A DNA stretch of 64,000 bases, taken from Struthio camelus (Eukaryota > Chordata > Aves > Struthioniformes > Struthionidae). The position numbers and the translations under genes were made by a program. The notes beneath the pieces are model-generated. The model made no database searches, had not been told where the DNA came from, and saw nothing but the letters and a program-made list of their open reading frames with translations. The first letter of the stretch is position 1, and every line of letters begins with the position of its first letter. The stretch is taken from contig NC_090945.1 of assembly GCF_040807025.1 (NCBI RefSeq), forward strand, positions 39,301,088 through 39,365,087, in the 5' to 3' direction. Of this stretch, positions 13,709-26,000 are shown one piece after another.

Positions 13709-13717
13709 TTCCAGGAA
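13709..13717. promoter_or_regulatory. FGA: STAT-type palindrome upstream of FGA
   Basis: TTCCAGGAA, a perfect TTCNNNGAA, 232 bases upstream of the FGA start codon. It fits IL-6/STAT3 acute-phase control. Confidence 0.4.
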
Positions 13718-13749
13718 AGAATCTGTCTAAAGCTTACTTTCTGGTAACT

Positions 13750-16700
13750 GGACGTTCAACTAAGGTGTATGCAGGACAAAATAGGATCCAGCAGTACTTA
13801 ACCGCTCAAAGACAGACACTCTGTGTGCCTGGTATTTAACCAATATAATCAAAAAGTTGATATTTTAAACAGGAAGTCACTGTCCTTTCTGTGTGACTGT
13901 GTACCATTCATGTGAAGTCCCCTGGGCTTACCAAAGCAAGTAATAGTCTATGAAATGTTATTTTAGGCTATCTGTGACCGTGTGCTCATCAACAGGAATT
14001 TATTCCTGAGGACTGCAGAGCTCAGTCCAGTTGTTAGAACGCGTATCCAGTTCTAGAGCTGAACACTACTGCTATTTAACGTACGACACGTTTAGCGTTA
14101 TGCTGTCTCTTACATGAACAACATAAGCTTTCAGAAAGTGAGATTTGTTTAAAATTAACAGTTTGAACTGAACGCATATTTATGAAGAATATAGTATAGC
14201 GGTACATCAAAATGTCCCAGAAAAAATGTAAAGAATATTTAAATCTTCTTAAAGGGATCACATATTTTGCAGGTGGCACTTGATAACGTACTGCTGGAGC
14301 TGCTATGAGCTCTCTAACAAACCCTGCGGTTACCGGGGAATATTGCACTTGACTGTCAAACACTTGAAGTTGCTGCCCATCTCAGGAGTTGCCGCCATTA
14401 TGAGCAGAAATGACCAAGCAAATCTTTGCTTGGGCAAATGAGGGACTAATCCTTTGAAAGAACAAACCCCTCACTTGGCTTTCTGAAACAGCATCAAATT
14501 CACAAAACTCTCCATCATCCCAGGGCTGCAACATTATATCATAGACTGATCTAGAGTGATGTTTTTAAACTTAACTCTAGCACTGCATGACATGATCAGT
14601 CCAATATAATTGATTGTAGCTTTGGATCTATTCCCACAGCCTCTTGCATTTTCTTTTATCCTCCTTTCCTCTGCTTCTGCTTCTCCTCTAATTTCCTGCC
14701 TTGAGGCTTGATCCCTCTCCCCATAAAGGTCTCTGAAGTTGGACTGAACCGTTTGTTTCCTCCCATTTTTGGCCTTGCATTTCATGCTGGCCCACCTAGG
14801 AAAAGCCTTTTAAACTTAACAGCACTTACGCTGGTCTCAGAAATAGAGAGTCATATCCCCAGGTAGCAGAAGGCAGAAGAGCTCAATAAAATGCGGCTAC
14901 ATTGATTTACATCACTGATTTACACCTACACCATCAGGATCTGGTTTCGCCTGGCTAGAGATTTCTATTTTATTTTATGCTTAATCTTATCTGCCACACA
15001 TTCTGACACAAGATGTTTCATTCATCTCCATTCCCTACAGCATGCTCTGTAAAGTTTTCTGTTAAATACCATGCAGTGCTGGTAATGCTGTGATGCAACC
15101 AGCCTCTTCTGATTTCAGCAACAAAACAGCCCAGCTAACTTTGGCAACAAATTTCCAGACAGACCCCAGATTACCTTTGCTCAGCTTGAAGACCAGCAGC
15201 TAGCCATGGCTGTGTTGTTTGCTAAATGTACATAAGGCAGCTCCTAAACTGAAAGCACATCATGCACTTACATGTCAAAATGCCCCACTGCTGACTTCAG
15301 CACTGGCAGGATCAGTGCTGCCTCCCCGCTCCAAGACCTACGCAGTTGTGTTCACTCTGTTGTAACAGTACTATGAATGAATTTTAAAAAGCTTAGAGAA
15401 CAATAACATGCTTAAAGGAAGGAATAATGGCAATGAGAGAAAATATTACAGGATTAGCATTAATTATTTTACAGAACAGAGTAATACGGGCTTCACCCCA
15501 AATCTACGGGAGTCCACGGAAAGTCTCCCACTCAAGCCAGCGAGCTCTTACTCAGCTTCTGCAACAGACACAAAACTCCACTTGGAGATCTCAACTTCAG
15601 GCCCTCCTTTGTAACGAATGGATATGGAATTGCACATGCAACCTTCAGGTGCCCTCGTTGTGAATGCGTTAGAGTACTCCCCCCTGCCGCATAAGCATGT
15701 GTGATGTTTTTCCTGCAGAATCCCTCCCTCCTCCTTCTGATCGCATTTAGCATGGCTGGTGCTCCATGAAGGAGCAGATGCCCAAAGCTGTATTTTCTTT
15801 TCATTCTATGATGCTCTGCAGACTGTTTAAAACCTGAAGGGTTTCCGTGCAGTGCTCATCACTTAGCTATCTCAGTGCTTTATAAAAGAAAGAGAAAGGC
15901 TAAGTTCAAAAGTACATGTTAATTTGGGGGATCCATTTTGATGTTCTGAGACTTCAGAGCAAGCTACGTTTGCAGATCCCAAAGACAACAACTGTAGCTC
16001 TGTGCTTAGCTCTAGGGTCTCTAAGGAATATCCAGCGGCCAGCTCTGCCTATGGTCCCACAGGAACATGGTGGCAAGGGCAGGAATAGCATCTAATTCTG
16101 CAGGGTAACCTTCAGCTGAGAGTAAGAGACAATTGTGCCCTACCTGCTCTTATTCGCTACTCGTATTCCAGTCAAAAGCATCCTTGGCTCACCTTGCAAG
16201 CACTTTCCTTTCCCAAACCTGGTTAGGTAAGTATGCAATGGGAAAAAAAGACTAGGTGATTACATCTTTAGGATGGAATCATGATGGATAAATGAGCGTA
16301 ATTCAGGTGGCATATGTTGGCCTTAGTTCCAGCTTTTCCTCACTTCCTAAGAGCTTGATTGTGTGATCTTTAACACTCTCTGAACATTATTTTTGTCTAT
16401 AATTTACTAGGCTTTAAAAAAGTCAAGGATATGGAAGAAACTGAAAATCAATACCACTCTGTAGATGGCCGGGTGCTTGCAGTTTGAGCACATCAATGAC
16501 ACTAGCAGAGGATGAGACAATTTGCTAGCTGGTTTTACAGACACAGGCTGGCAGTGCAAGACTGGACGCTGTAGTAAAATGAGCCGGGCTTCCTTTGACC
16601 CGGCTGGAAGGATAAATTCTCTGGTGACCTTCAAACATAGAAAACTCACTTGGACTCAGATCCAAGTAAAACTCAGCCACAAGAAGCTAGAAGGACTGGA

Positions 16701-19700
16701 AAAAACTGATAACCAATCATAAACATTAGGTAAGGTAAGAAAGCTCTCCTGCTTCATTTGAAGGGGATTGCCAAGTGAAGCTGGGGCAGAGGAGGAGCTC
16801 CTCAGTCTCTCCTGATGAGCACTGGATCTGGGCCTGACCTTCAGCCTGTACCTTTGCTTTCATGTTGCAATTATCCAGTCGCTTCTCTGTATGTTTGTTT
16901 AAAAGGCTAAAGGTTAAGAGCTGGATAAACTTTGGGTTTAACTTTAATTCATGATTAAAGGACCGGCCTGCAGTTTACTAGTCAAGCTGCCTTGCTCTTG
17001 GCAGGTTACCACAGCAAGAGCTGAGAGGCTGGGATTTGATTGTTTTATGTGTCCTCGATGGCAGCCAGCTCTGCTGTCCCTGTCTCCTCTTCTATCATCC
17101 CCATTACCAGTTTCCTAGAGGTGGCTTATCCTCCTCTCAGCTGCTGGTTCCTGCCCCTCCTCTGGATTCCTTGTCTTAGTCTCAGTCCTCCTGCAGGCCC
17201 AGCTCTCAGCTCCGGTTTCTCTTCATGTGCTCCTCAGCCCGCTTATCTCTTTTGGTTTTGTTACCAGCCAGTGTCAGCATCTAGTCCCACATCTTCCCAT
17301 CCAACATCCCTGGAGGCTTCAGCTTCACATCAGCACCTAAGTCAGTGTCAGTGTTTTTCTGCTTTGCACTATCATTTTCCTCCAGTCTATCTTCTTGCCT
17401 GTTCGCACTGGCTGACCAGTCAGTACTAGCAAGTAAGTCCCTTCCCTTGCCGTTATCAGTCCTAGTATCCTTACCTAGCAAGTCCTCTACTCTGTCCACC
17501 TTATTTGCTTCTTTCTGCATGTATCACTTCCTCATTCACTTTCTTTCGGAGTGATCTGCTGAGTATGCTGAGCATGTGACAGAAAGACAAGCTCATTGTA
17601 GCTACCAAATCCTATAATGAACTTTTATAAACTCAGAGGGGGACAGGCTTGTTCTAAGTACAAAGGACTTTCGCTGTAGTCTATGCTCTGAGAGTGATGT
17701 ATAATAAAGACAGATTTAGAAAGATTTAGAAAAGAGAAATAGGACCTCTCAGAACACAAATTATTGCCATTAATTCAAAATGCAATGTATTTACTTGCAA
17801 AAAGCCGCACTGGGGCAAAAGTTATCTGAGTTCAGAAGAAACAGATCTTCTCAGACTCCTTTCTGATAGCTGCAGGGGCTGTAGCAATGAAAGGATCTCC
17901 AAAACCTTGACTCTTGCCAGTCTTCACTAGGACCCAGGGAATATAACTGCAGACTGTGGTCCTCCAGATTCTGTTATGAACCCTGGCATAGAAGTCTGTA
18001 AAAGATCAGGCTTGTCGGGTTCAACAGCTCTGACTTTCCAGCCTGCTGGAGCAAATGGGTCTCTCCAAAGACACTCAAAATTATTTGTGAGACCTTAAGA
18101 CACCAGTAAACACATCAACTGGGAGACTAAGCCAAACTTAATTCTTGTGAACAGCCCATAAAATGCCAGCTCACATCAAGGAAATGCGTGTGGTTAAGGC
18201 AGATTCTCATCAAATAAATTGCAACCAAAAGCTAAACTGGAAGAGACACTGTTTAGACCTAGAGGAGTTTGGACATATAAGTCAAAGTGATAGAGATGAA
18301 AGGAGTACTTTTTAATTCCATTGCCACAAACATACAAACCTCAACCTTAAAGTCGTGTCAGAGGTAGGATAAACTGAAAACGGAAAGGAGAAGTGACTCG
18401 GCCAATGCCACTCAGCCGGCTATTTGCAGAACAGGGATCAGACGCCAGGCTTGCCAGCTCCAAGTTTCCCATCCTTCCCACACGTTTCTCTACCCATATC
18501 TCTTCAGTGACAAGGAACCATAGGAGAGGCCTCACTACATAAAACATTCAGGAATATGGTGCTCCGCTTGGTGAGGACCTGGGTATCTGGACTGGTGCTG
18601 AGCTACGCAGCCTGGCTGGGTGCATGGATGCAACAGAGCCATGCAAACATACTGGGTCAACAGCATCCTTCTTGTCCCTCAAGACAAACATTCATTAACC
18701 CAATGCTGGCCCTTTGCTAGCAACGGCTTGTATTGTCTTCTGACAAATTCCTGAGGAATCTACCTTTCTCTTACACTTCAGCTTAAGGGTAAAAATTCAA
18801 CCAAGTCAAAACCACCTTAGTAAAAACGATACAGGGACAGCAGCTTCTCTTGCTGAGGAGACTCTGAGATAGATTCAAGGAAAAAGGCTCAGCCACAGCC
18901 TTCTTATACACCTTGGACGCCAGAACTGGTAGAGTGCCAAAGTTACCTTTAAGATGTGTCTTATTAGTGTAACATCACCCTGTCTTTAAAATAAGCCATT
19001 TGAATGTGCTTTTCAGAAATACCAGGCAAACTTCTGGCCTTTCAATAGTAGCTAACAATGAAGACTGGGAAATACTTCATATTTGTTTTAATGTATATAT
19101 CACACTTCCAGAGTGTATAAACTTGTTGCATTGAAAAGTATAACAGTTTTTCTATCCTAGCTCTGCGTATATTTTTTGTCTAGCAATTTATCTACAGACC
19201 TAATCTGATTTGCTAATGCAGAAACATTCACCAAATATTCCAAGTGAGTACATTTCAGACAAAGATAATTTGCAATATCTTTGGTATTCTTGATCTGTGC
19301 TGTGAGTTTGCTTACGTGAATCACATGGTATTATTTCATTGTCCTGAATGAATTGTTACCATGTTTAGAAAAAGAGAATGCAAGGAAAACATAATGAATT
19401 TCTAGTGAAAACTGCAGCATTTTTTGGTTTAACACTACAAATGTCGGATGCTATTCATTTTTAAATATCTATGATCAATAAAAAAAGTGGCATTCAGGAA
19501 TAACAGTTGTATAGTATAGTTGTACCACAGTGAAATAGTATAGTACTATGCACTAGGTAGCAAACCAAACTTGGGACTTTTATTCTGATTAATATTTGAT
19601 AAACTTGTTAATTTTTACGCTCTAGAGTAAAATATCTGTTCTCGGACATGTGACATTCCTAACACATACTAATTGCAAATGTATGCATTATTTGAGAGTA

Positions 19701-19990
19701 AGCTCAGTTAAGTGGCCTTCAGCAGTAAACCAGGCCCCTCCCAACTTGCTGGTACTTTGATCTGTGCCACAAATCAACAATTCCATCAGCAAGCAGAATG
19801 AAAACTTTTGGAAATGGGCAGCATTTTATGGAGAAATAGCTCCAACGCACACCTCTAAACAAACAGCAGAGACTGCTGTTGTGCAATTCAGGAATAAGTG
19901 AATCAAACAGATTTAATCAGAGTAACCTTCCAACCATGATAATATTTATTCTGTTTTGCTTGGTCAACACTAGAACACAAAAAGCAAGTT
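13750..19990. other. Intergenic region between FGA promoter and FGG 3' end
   Basis: About 6 kb without a supportable gene. It holds an inverted MIR-like relic near 18370-18440. ORFs of 60-130 codons here (such as 17040-17429 and 15408-15614) lack splice context and family resemblance. Confidence 0.65.
18370..18440 (-). repeat. MIR-like SINE relic
   Basis: GAAGTGACTCGGCCAATGCC, ACTCAGCCGGCTATTTGCAG and AACAGGGATCAGACGCCAGG follow the reverse complement of the MIR core and 3' part. Confidence 0.6.
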
Positions 19991-20014
19991 CAGATTTTTT
20001 GTAATAATCAAAAA

Positions 20015-20020
20015 TTTATT
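20015..20020 (-). promoter_or_regulatory. FGG: FGG distal polyadenylation signal
   Basis: AATAAA on the minus strand about 190 bases after the VGDA stop. Another lies at 19945-19950. Confidence 0.65.
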
Positions 20021-20211
20021 GAGATTTGGTACAGAAAAAATAACCATGTCCAGAGGTAAGTAATGGCTTTCACAGGGAAAAGGCTTGGACATTTTACAGT
20101 CAAAAGTGTTTTATGGTCAAAACTGAGCTGAAGAAGGTTAGGTAAGTTCAGTCTTCCACAGATATAAGATTTGTTTTCCCTGTTCAGATAAGTCTTTGTT
20201 AAATTGTCTAC

Positions 20212-20226
20212 TTATGCGTCTCCAAC
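20212..20226 (-). CDS. FGG: FGG exon 10, VGDA end
   Basis: After a long pyrimidine tract and TAG at 20227, five codons read Val-Gly-Asp-Ala-stop. The position, phase 0 and chemistry match human exon 10 (AGDV, the platelet integrin ligand). The call rests on this similarity. Confidence 0.85.
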   Translation of the reverse strand, partial: VGDA

Positions 20227-23200
20227 CTACAACAGAAAAAAAAAGAGCATTATAATTATTTTCTTCTGAAAGAAAGATGTAATATAGAAGCCTATGATGA
20301 CATGCTGATAGCGTTCATACATATTTATGTTAGTTGGAAATTAAAAATGTAGCATTTAAAATACATGAAGGCAAAGAATTATTTCTGATCACGAGACTAT
20401 TCTTTTATTTGTCAGTTAAAACAAATAGTAATGTGGTAGGTATACTAAAACAAAACCACAAATATTTCTGTGACGAAATGGTAAACAAAGCTGTCTTTTC
20501 TAAGATAGAGTGCGCTTAACACTTCCGCTGTATACGCTCTATAATTTGAAATGATAACTGTTAGGCTGTCATTTTACATATCTCCTCGGCCCTGTGGTCG
20601 AACCTGTTTGGTGCTGCCTAAGTTGTGCTGCTGTCCATCTACTGACAGTCTGTTGAATGGGATGATTTTCATTGCAGTTTTCTTCATGGAGTACCACTGG
20701 CTACGCCACGTTACCCAGATAATGCCATTGTCATATCCAGCTGGACCAGCATCTTCAGATGTGTACACGCCATCTAAAAATATTAGTTGCAGCAAAATAT
20801 TCAATTCGTTACTGAAATAATTAATGAGTCAGTGCATCTTTCTGGTACTTGACACCTCCATGGTATCCCTGGGCACACCAACAGGCCCTGCTCCCTGCCC
20901 CTATCCTACCAGTTTGCTCCTCTCAGGACTGACACTCCCACTTCAGGCTGGAGGGCAGCCAGAAGTTTCTACTACTGGTGTTAGTATTAACCGCTATTGC
21001 TAAGAATGAGCTATGCCTGCTTTAGGGAAACCAGACGGCTACAGATACACAATGAAACTGATACATTTTTCTTTGTCATTGGAATGTGGTGTAGAACTGC
21101 TGGGTTCTTTTTTCTACATAAAAATAGGTATTCAGAACATATTTTACCTATATAGTATTTGCCATTGAGGTGGCCAGCATGACACCTATTCATCCACCAT
21201 CCAGATCCATCTTCCGCAGCGCAGTTGCCTTCAAACTTGTCGTTGTCGTTATCATAGGTACTGAACTGCATGCCGTTATGGTAGGTAGATGCTTTGTCAC
21301 TTACAGCTCCAAAATCGAAGCCATCAAAAGCATCCCCAGCTTCGCCACCAATAAAGTAGGCGTAGGTCAATCGGTATTTGTCTTCTTCACTTCCCACTTT
21401 GAATACAGCATAGTCAGCAGTGCTGTTAACAAAGAAAAATGGTGAACGTGAGCACATGGCACTCCCACATTCACCACTGAAAAATATATAGGCAATGTAT
21501 TGCGGGAAAGGCATTTCTGCCATCCTAGCATGCAATTTTGAAAGGGGCTGTTCTTTGTAAGAATGCACACCTCACTGTAATGAAGCATATCTAATCAGTT
21601 TTTGTGCTCCAAGCATTAGATGTGTTTTCTGATTATTACTCTTCAGTGATGTACCAGAGATCTACGTTATATATGCCTATATATAGCCCAGGCTCATACT
21701 GTTTAGGCTCACTTAGCTCATGAGGAAATTCATAGCTGGAGAAAGGAACAGGTGTCTCCAGAAATAGCAAAGATAGCATGCCCTGCATACAGGCATCTAG
21801 TATGCCCTGTTTTCCTGGAAAACAGAAACAACCTAACCATCGTATATAAGACGTGAAGAAACTTTGAAGGGAAGAAACGGATTCATTCTGCCAGATAAAC
21901 TAGGGCTGCCAGCGCATGTTCTTCAGATACACACACGTCTGGCAACAGGTCACACACAGCGACTACAGTCACAGCCGTGGATTCAGAAACCAAGGAAGTT
22001 TCCTATGCATGTATAAGCAGATCTAAGGGCACCACCATTTTTTCAGAGATCTGTACGAACTGGCACAGCAGTGCGTTTTAAGCTGTCACTTTCAGAAGCT
22101 TCATTAGCCGATACCCTTTTTTGCCACTCCAGTCCTCCAGTTCTATTCGTAAGGTGTATGGCAGAGTAGACTGTGTAGTTATTAAATGAATCTTTTCATT
22201 GCCCAGCCAGAACTCTGTGCTGTCGTCTGGAGACAGATGTCCAAATCCTTCCTTGTACTGATCCCAGCTTTTCCTGAAGTCCTCACTCCCATCCAGTCTC
22301 TGGGAGAGAAAAAAAAAGTCTCAACATAAATATCATGTATCATGTGTAAGTAAATTAACCCAGTGCTGAGGCAATAAGCTTGCTCCTGTTACTAAACAGC
22401 TGACATACCCTCTGTAATACTGTCCACCCATTGCCATAGGAGTCAATCTCACAATAGACCAGGAACATCTGCTTGGCTTTTTGAGGTTTGATGAAGTAAA
22501 GACCGCTTTTTCTGGCACCTTTATTTGCAATATCTTGACAATCTGCAGTAAAGATATTCAAAGGATTGTTATCAATCTAGCTACTGTTCTATCTTCACAT
22601 TTATTTGATTTTGTAACTTTCTTAGTGCAAGAAGTGCAATTCATCTAAATATCATTGTCACAAAGTTAGCTATTTAGTCTACATCCTTTAACCTCATTAC
22701 CCTAAAAATTCCTACTGAAGTTCACAGGACTTGTGTAAGATGAGCAGGACTTTAGTATCACATACAGTTTAAGCAGCTTAAATGTAAAATGCAACCATTG
22801 CATTAATTTCTACAGCAACAAAAATGGCTGTAGAATGCTGTTTGGAGCTAATGAAGTAATTACATTTTCTTCAAGTGACTGCAGAAATGTGATAATGAGG
22901 TATCTTCTGGTTTTCCTATCTCTACAGAAACTCTCCTCCTCTCCCTGGTGTACAGCATGCATTTTGGGGGTGGTCATATTTTGGCAAACAAGGCCAAAGG
23001 AGTAAGTAAGACTTTTACTCCAACTGAATGTCCTTTTTGCAGAGCATCTACCTAGTACTTATGCTGATCCAAGTGCTAGTGGCATAGCTTGCAATCTGAT
23101 ATATCTTTACAGAAATCTGTTGCCCGTGGGACTACAAATAACTCAGCACTATGATGCCAACTGGCAATACTTGTAATTGAATTATCCCTCCACCATACGA

Positions 23201-25915
23201 GAAGTATTTTGTGCACCTCTTCCAGTTGTCTCCTGTATTTCAGCAGTATCTTTGCATGGCTCCTGACAGCGTGATTCAAGCTGAGCAATCTTCTGTTTTA
23301 GCAGTGTGATCTTATTGTTGTTAATTATATGCGTATCTGTCAACTGTCTGCAGAGACATAAAAATGGCTTGTCGTCAGCTTGTTGTCGGCTGTTTCTTAC
23401 TGACAGTAATAAACATTTTCCAACACACACATGCCTTACTTATCTAGTATGCCATTCCAAAAGGGCTGTCTTTCTTAGCACTGATATTTAAAGTTGAGGA
23501 AGCCCTGAAGAAAGGAAGCAGCCTTTGCATTTACCCCCAGGCAGAGAAGTACCATCAAATTCTCCTACAAGCAGTAGAGTAGGCGTTACAGCCCTCAGAG
23601 CTCCTCTCAGCTAGTGCTCTGGGAGAAAATGAATTTTCTGCTGCCAGCTACTGTTTGGTGCAGAAGGTTCAACCTATGCTCTGCCATTCACTGGCCCCTT
23701 TTTTCTCGTGGCTTTGACTGGCTGTGAGTGAGTATCAAGCACTACTGAGCTTGCAAGGACCACTGTTCCAGTTCGCGTCTCGGCAGGCTGTTTGAGTATC
23801 GGTAGGCTCTTTTCTCCTTACGCCCTCCCAAGTAGTGAGATTAGAGCTTGTTACCCGCTTGCCCCTTGTAAACAGTCAGCAGAACTATGGCAATAAGCAA
23901 ACAGAATTCAATTTTCACGTAGGCATAATGTTTTTAACCAAAATTGCATTCCAAAGGCTGCAACCTTTTCTGTTGTTAGATTACCATGAGAAGCATGGTC
24001 CCTCATTTCCTTTATCTTCGCTGTGACTTGCTCCTGTCCTGTATTCAATACTCCGTACCCAACTGGCCAAAACAGGAAAGCGTGCACTTGACCTTACACC
24101 AAACTTGACTTGACTTTATCTCTCCAATCAGCAAAGCTCAAACCAGTAATTAATACATGAATACAACTGTATAGAGAGTTTTTCTTTCTTCTCCTGAAGT
24201 ATATGATAAATTATTCTTTTTAATTATGGATACATTTGTAAAACATAGGTTGTACAACTAAACTGATGCAATAGCTAGAGGGCCTAAGTCATCATTGATA
24301 TAATATTATACGGAAGGGAGATTTTGCTACAGTCAGGTCAAAAAAACATACCATTAACATTTGGAAAAGTTAATGATCTTTTCAATCCTATCTTACAACG
24401 TCTATTTACAAAAGAAGGTCACTGAGTTTATAGTTGCTTATGATTTATATCAGCGGAACTAAGAGCCGATTTTCATGGATATATGCAGTAAAATTAGCCA
24501 GAGTCAGTGATTATATGGATATTCAATACACTCTTCAATACAGCACGAACTCATTTTAATAAATCGCCAAACTGCTTGGCAAAATTAGTAGGAATAGTTC
24601 ACATAGCAAATGAAACATAAATAAAAAATTTGCCAGCCTTCACAACATTCTCATCTCGCACCTCTTGCCCAATTAATGGGTTAGGTAGATGAGCAAAGAA
24701 TGCTACATGAGATCCTCATTATGACTTACTAGACAGCTATTAAAAATGTGAGCGTAACGGTCCAGATAAGCACAGAAAACCTTTCTGAGAAAGCCTTAAT
24801 GCAGTTGATAAAAGAAGAGAAAGAAAATGGTCTGGACTGGGATACCAAAGGTGGAAGATACCTACTGTATAGTATTTTCATGAGACAAAATAGTGTTTTC
24901 ATATCTGATAATTTCTTCAATTATTTTCCTGGACTTTTGAGTAAATCCATCAATTGAATCTGTAAAACAGGCAAAGATGTAAAATTAATGTAACTAATTG
25001 AGCAAATGAAAAAACAAGCAAACTGCATAAATGATATTTTTTCAATGGAGTCATTATTTGTGTATTCTCACTTGGTAGTGTCTGCTTCTCAGGAGGACTG
25101 ATGGTTCGGATGTGTTGGATCAATTGCTCTGTTGATGCTGTGGAGTTAGTGATTTGCTGCAAAATTCCCTCAATTTCCTGCAGTTCATTATCCATAGTGA
25201 GATGGTATTTATTAAAGAAATCTGCAATGCCACAGGTAGTTGGGCAATAGCTACCCTAAAGAGGAAAGAATAATAATTGATAATGTTTCAGGAGCAAAAA
25301 ATAGCAGCAGAATATTTGGGCAGGAAAACTTGCTGTCACTTTTTATACAAATAATTGTGGACAAAAAAAAGGTAGGCATTTGCCATTTTGTCTGCAGTAT
25401 TTGAATTTATAGGGACAATTTAGTGTCACGCACATATACATACACACACATAACAAGAAAATAGTGCATGCTATTACTTTTAGTGCCTTCTGGATAAGTG
25501 CTTTTATCAACAGTGCAACCTCCTGTACATTTTTAACAAATGTGTACCGCTATTAATAACTGGTTTAAGCACAGAGCATTTAATAAGTGTAGAAAATAAC
25601 AATGAGGCTCAAATAAAGGTACAAATGTGTGCCGCTAGTTCATAACCAGTGCAACAAAGCTTTAGTTAGCCTCTTAACACAGAAGAAAAGTATTCAGATA
25701 CTTACAAATCGCTCATCTAATATGCAGCAGTTTTCTCTAGTAGCGATGTACTGAAGAGAAGAAAGAAGATCATTTTCAGTGAATTTTCTCTGACAGCATT
25801 TTCAGCACTGACATGTTTTCTAAAACTCTCTAGCTCCACTTACCGCCATGCTAGTAGAAAAGAGCAGGGAGAAGAGAGGCCCCAGAGGCACCCAGCTGCC
25901 CAGCTTGAGCACCAT
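20212..25915 (-). CDS. FGG: Fibrinogen gamma chain, complete (gamma-A and gamma-prime-like ends)
   Basis: Ten exons: 25915-25844, 25750-25706, 25255-25072, 24959-24866, 23347-23217, 22542-22409, 22299-22115, 21422-21148, 20773-20604 and 20226-20212. They encode 434 residues. Exons 2 to 5 are 45, 184, 94 and 131 bases, equal to human, and phases agree throughout. Order: signal peptide (1-24), ring [17 protein letters not shown], coiled coil with sequon NST, second ring CQEPC, then the globular domain with hole a and a calcium loop [10 protein letters not shown]. The tail has the factor XIII cross-link region [11 protein letters not shown]. Splicing to exon 10 adds VGDA, comparable to the human AGDV that binds platelet integrin alphaIIb-beta3. 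Retaining intron 9 adds VRPQGRGDM instead (439 residues). Confidence 0.97.
20404..20409 (-). promoter_or_regulatory. FGG: Intronic polyadenylation signal for gamma-prime-like mRNA
   Basis: AATAAA on the minus strand 165 bases after the gamma-prime-like stop, within intron 9 and before exon 10. Confidence 0.6.
20574..20603 (-). CDS. FGG: FGG gamma-prime-like tail by retention of intron 9
   Basis: Continuing past the exon 9 donor gives VRPQGRGDM and TAA at 20576-20574. The human gamma-prime chain arises in the same way and also begins VRP. The GRGDM end holds an RGD integrin motif. Whether this mRNA is made is inferred from the layout and the nearby poly(A) signal. Confidence 0.65.
   Translation of the reverse strand, partial: VRPQGRGDM
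20604..20773 (-). CDS. FGG: FGG exon 9 (end of globular domain and cross-link tail)
   Basis: [20 protein letters not shown], then [15 protein letters not shown] and [12 protein letters not shown]. The hole-a Asp of GYDNG and the two Gln plus Lys used by factor XIII are kept. The donor GTTCGA at 20603 is weak. Confidence 0.94.
21148..21422 (-). CDS. FGG: FGG exon 8 (hole a and calcium site)
   Basis: [20 protein letters not shown], then [34 protein letters not shown]. The calcium loop and the hole-a Asp and His are present. The residue matching human gamma Gln329 is Glu (codon 21212-21214). Confidence 0.96.
22115..22299 (-). CDS. FGG: FGG exon 7
   Basis: [20 protein letters not shown], then [18 protein letters not shown] and [12 protein letters not shown]. 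Donor GTATCG at 22114. This boundary gives the same loop length as human after the DW pair. Confidence 0.93.
22409..22542 (-). CDS. FGG: FGG exon 6
   Basis: [20 protein letters not shown], then [19 protein letters not shown]. This is the start of the globular domain. Donor GTATGT at 22408. Confidence 0.96.
23217..23347 (-). CDS. FGG: FGG exon 5 (coiled coil, second ring)
   Basis: 131 bases. [20 protein letters not shown], then [25 protein letters not shown] is the second disulfide ring. Donor GTGCAC at 23216. Confidence 0.95.
24866..24959 (-). CDS. FGG: FGG exon 4 (coiled coil)
   Basis: 94 bases. [20 protein letters not shown] then [11 protein letters not shown]. The donor is GTAGGT at 24865; reading three bases further would meet a stop, so the boundary is well fixed. 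Confidence 0.92.
25072..25255 (-). CDS. FGG: FGG exon 3 (first ring, coiled coil)
   Basis: [19 protein letters not shown] onwards. The N-glycosylation sequon in ITNST aligns with the conserved human gamma site. Donor GTGAGA at 25071. Confidence 0.95.
25706..25750 (-). CDS. FGG: FGG exon 2
   Basis: [15 protein letters not shown], 45 bases, phase 0 both sides. It contains the paired Cys used in the antiparallel gamma-gamma disulfides and starts the mature chain with Tyr, as in human. Confidence 0.95.
25844..25915 (-). CDS. FGG: FGG exon 1 (signal peptide)
   Basis: [15 protein letters not shown] followed by SLLFSTSMA. Donor GTAAGT at 25843. The upstream in-register alternatives are out of frame with exon 2. 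Confidence 0.93.
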
Positions 25916-26000
25916 TGCATCCACCCTACCACGCGCTGCCGGCTGCTCTGGGCAAGTGCAGGCAGCAGCCGAAAATGTTCAACCCTGCGCCCTGGACAGT

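Noticed and set aside
17040-17429. 129-codon plus-strand ORF
   Set aside because: Ser/Pro-rich chance ORF in intergenic DNA, with no splice partners or recognisable domain.
21423-21568. N-terminal part of the minus-strand ORF covering FGG exon 8
   Set aside because: It is intron read-through upstream of the acceptor at 21423-21424.
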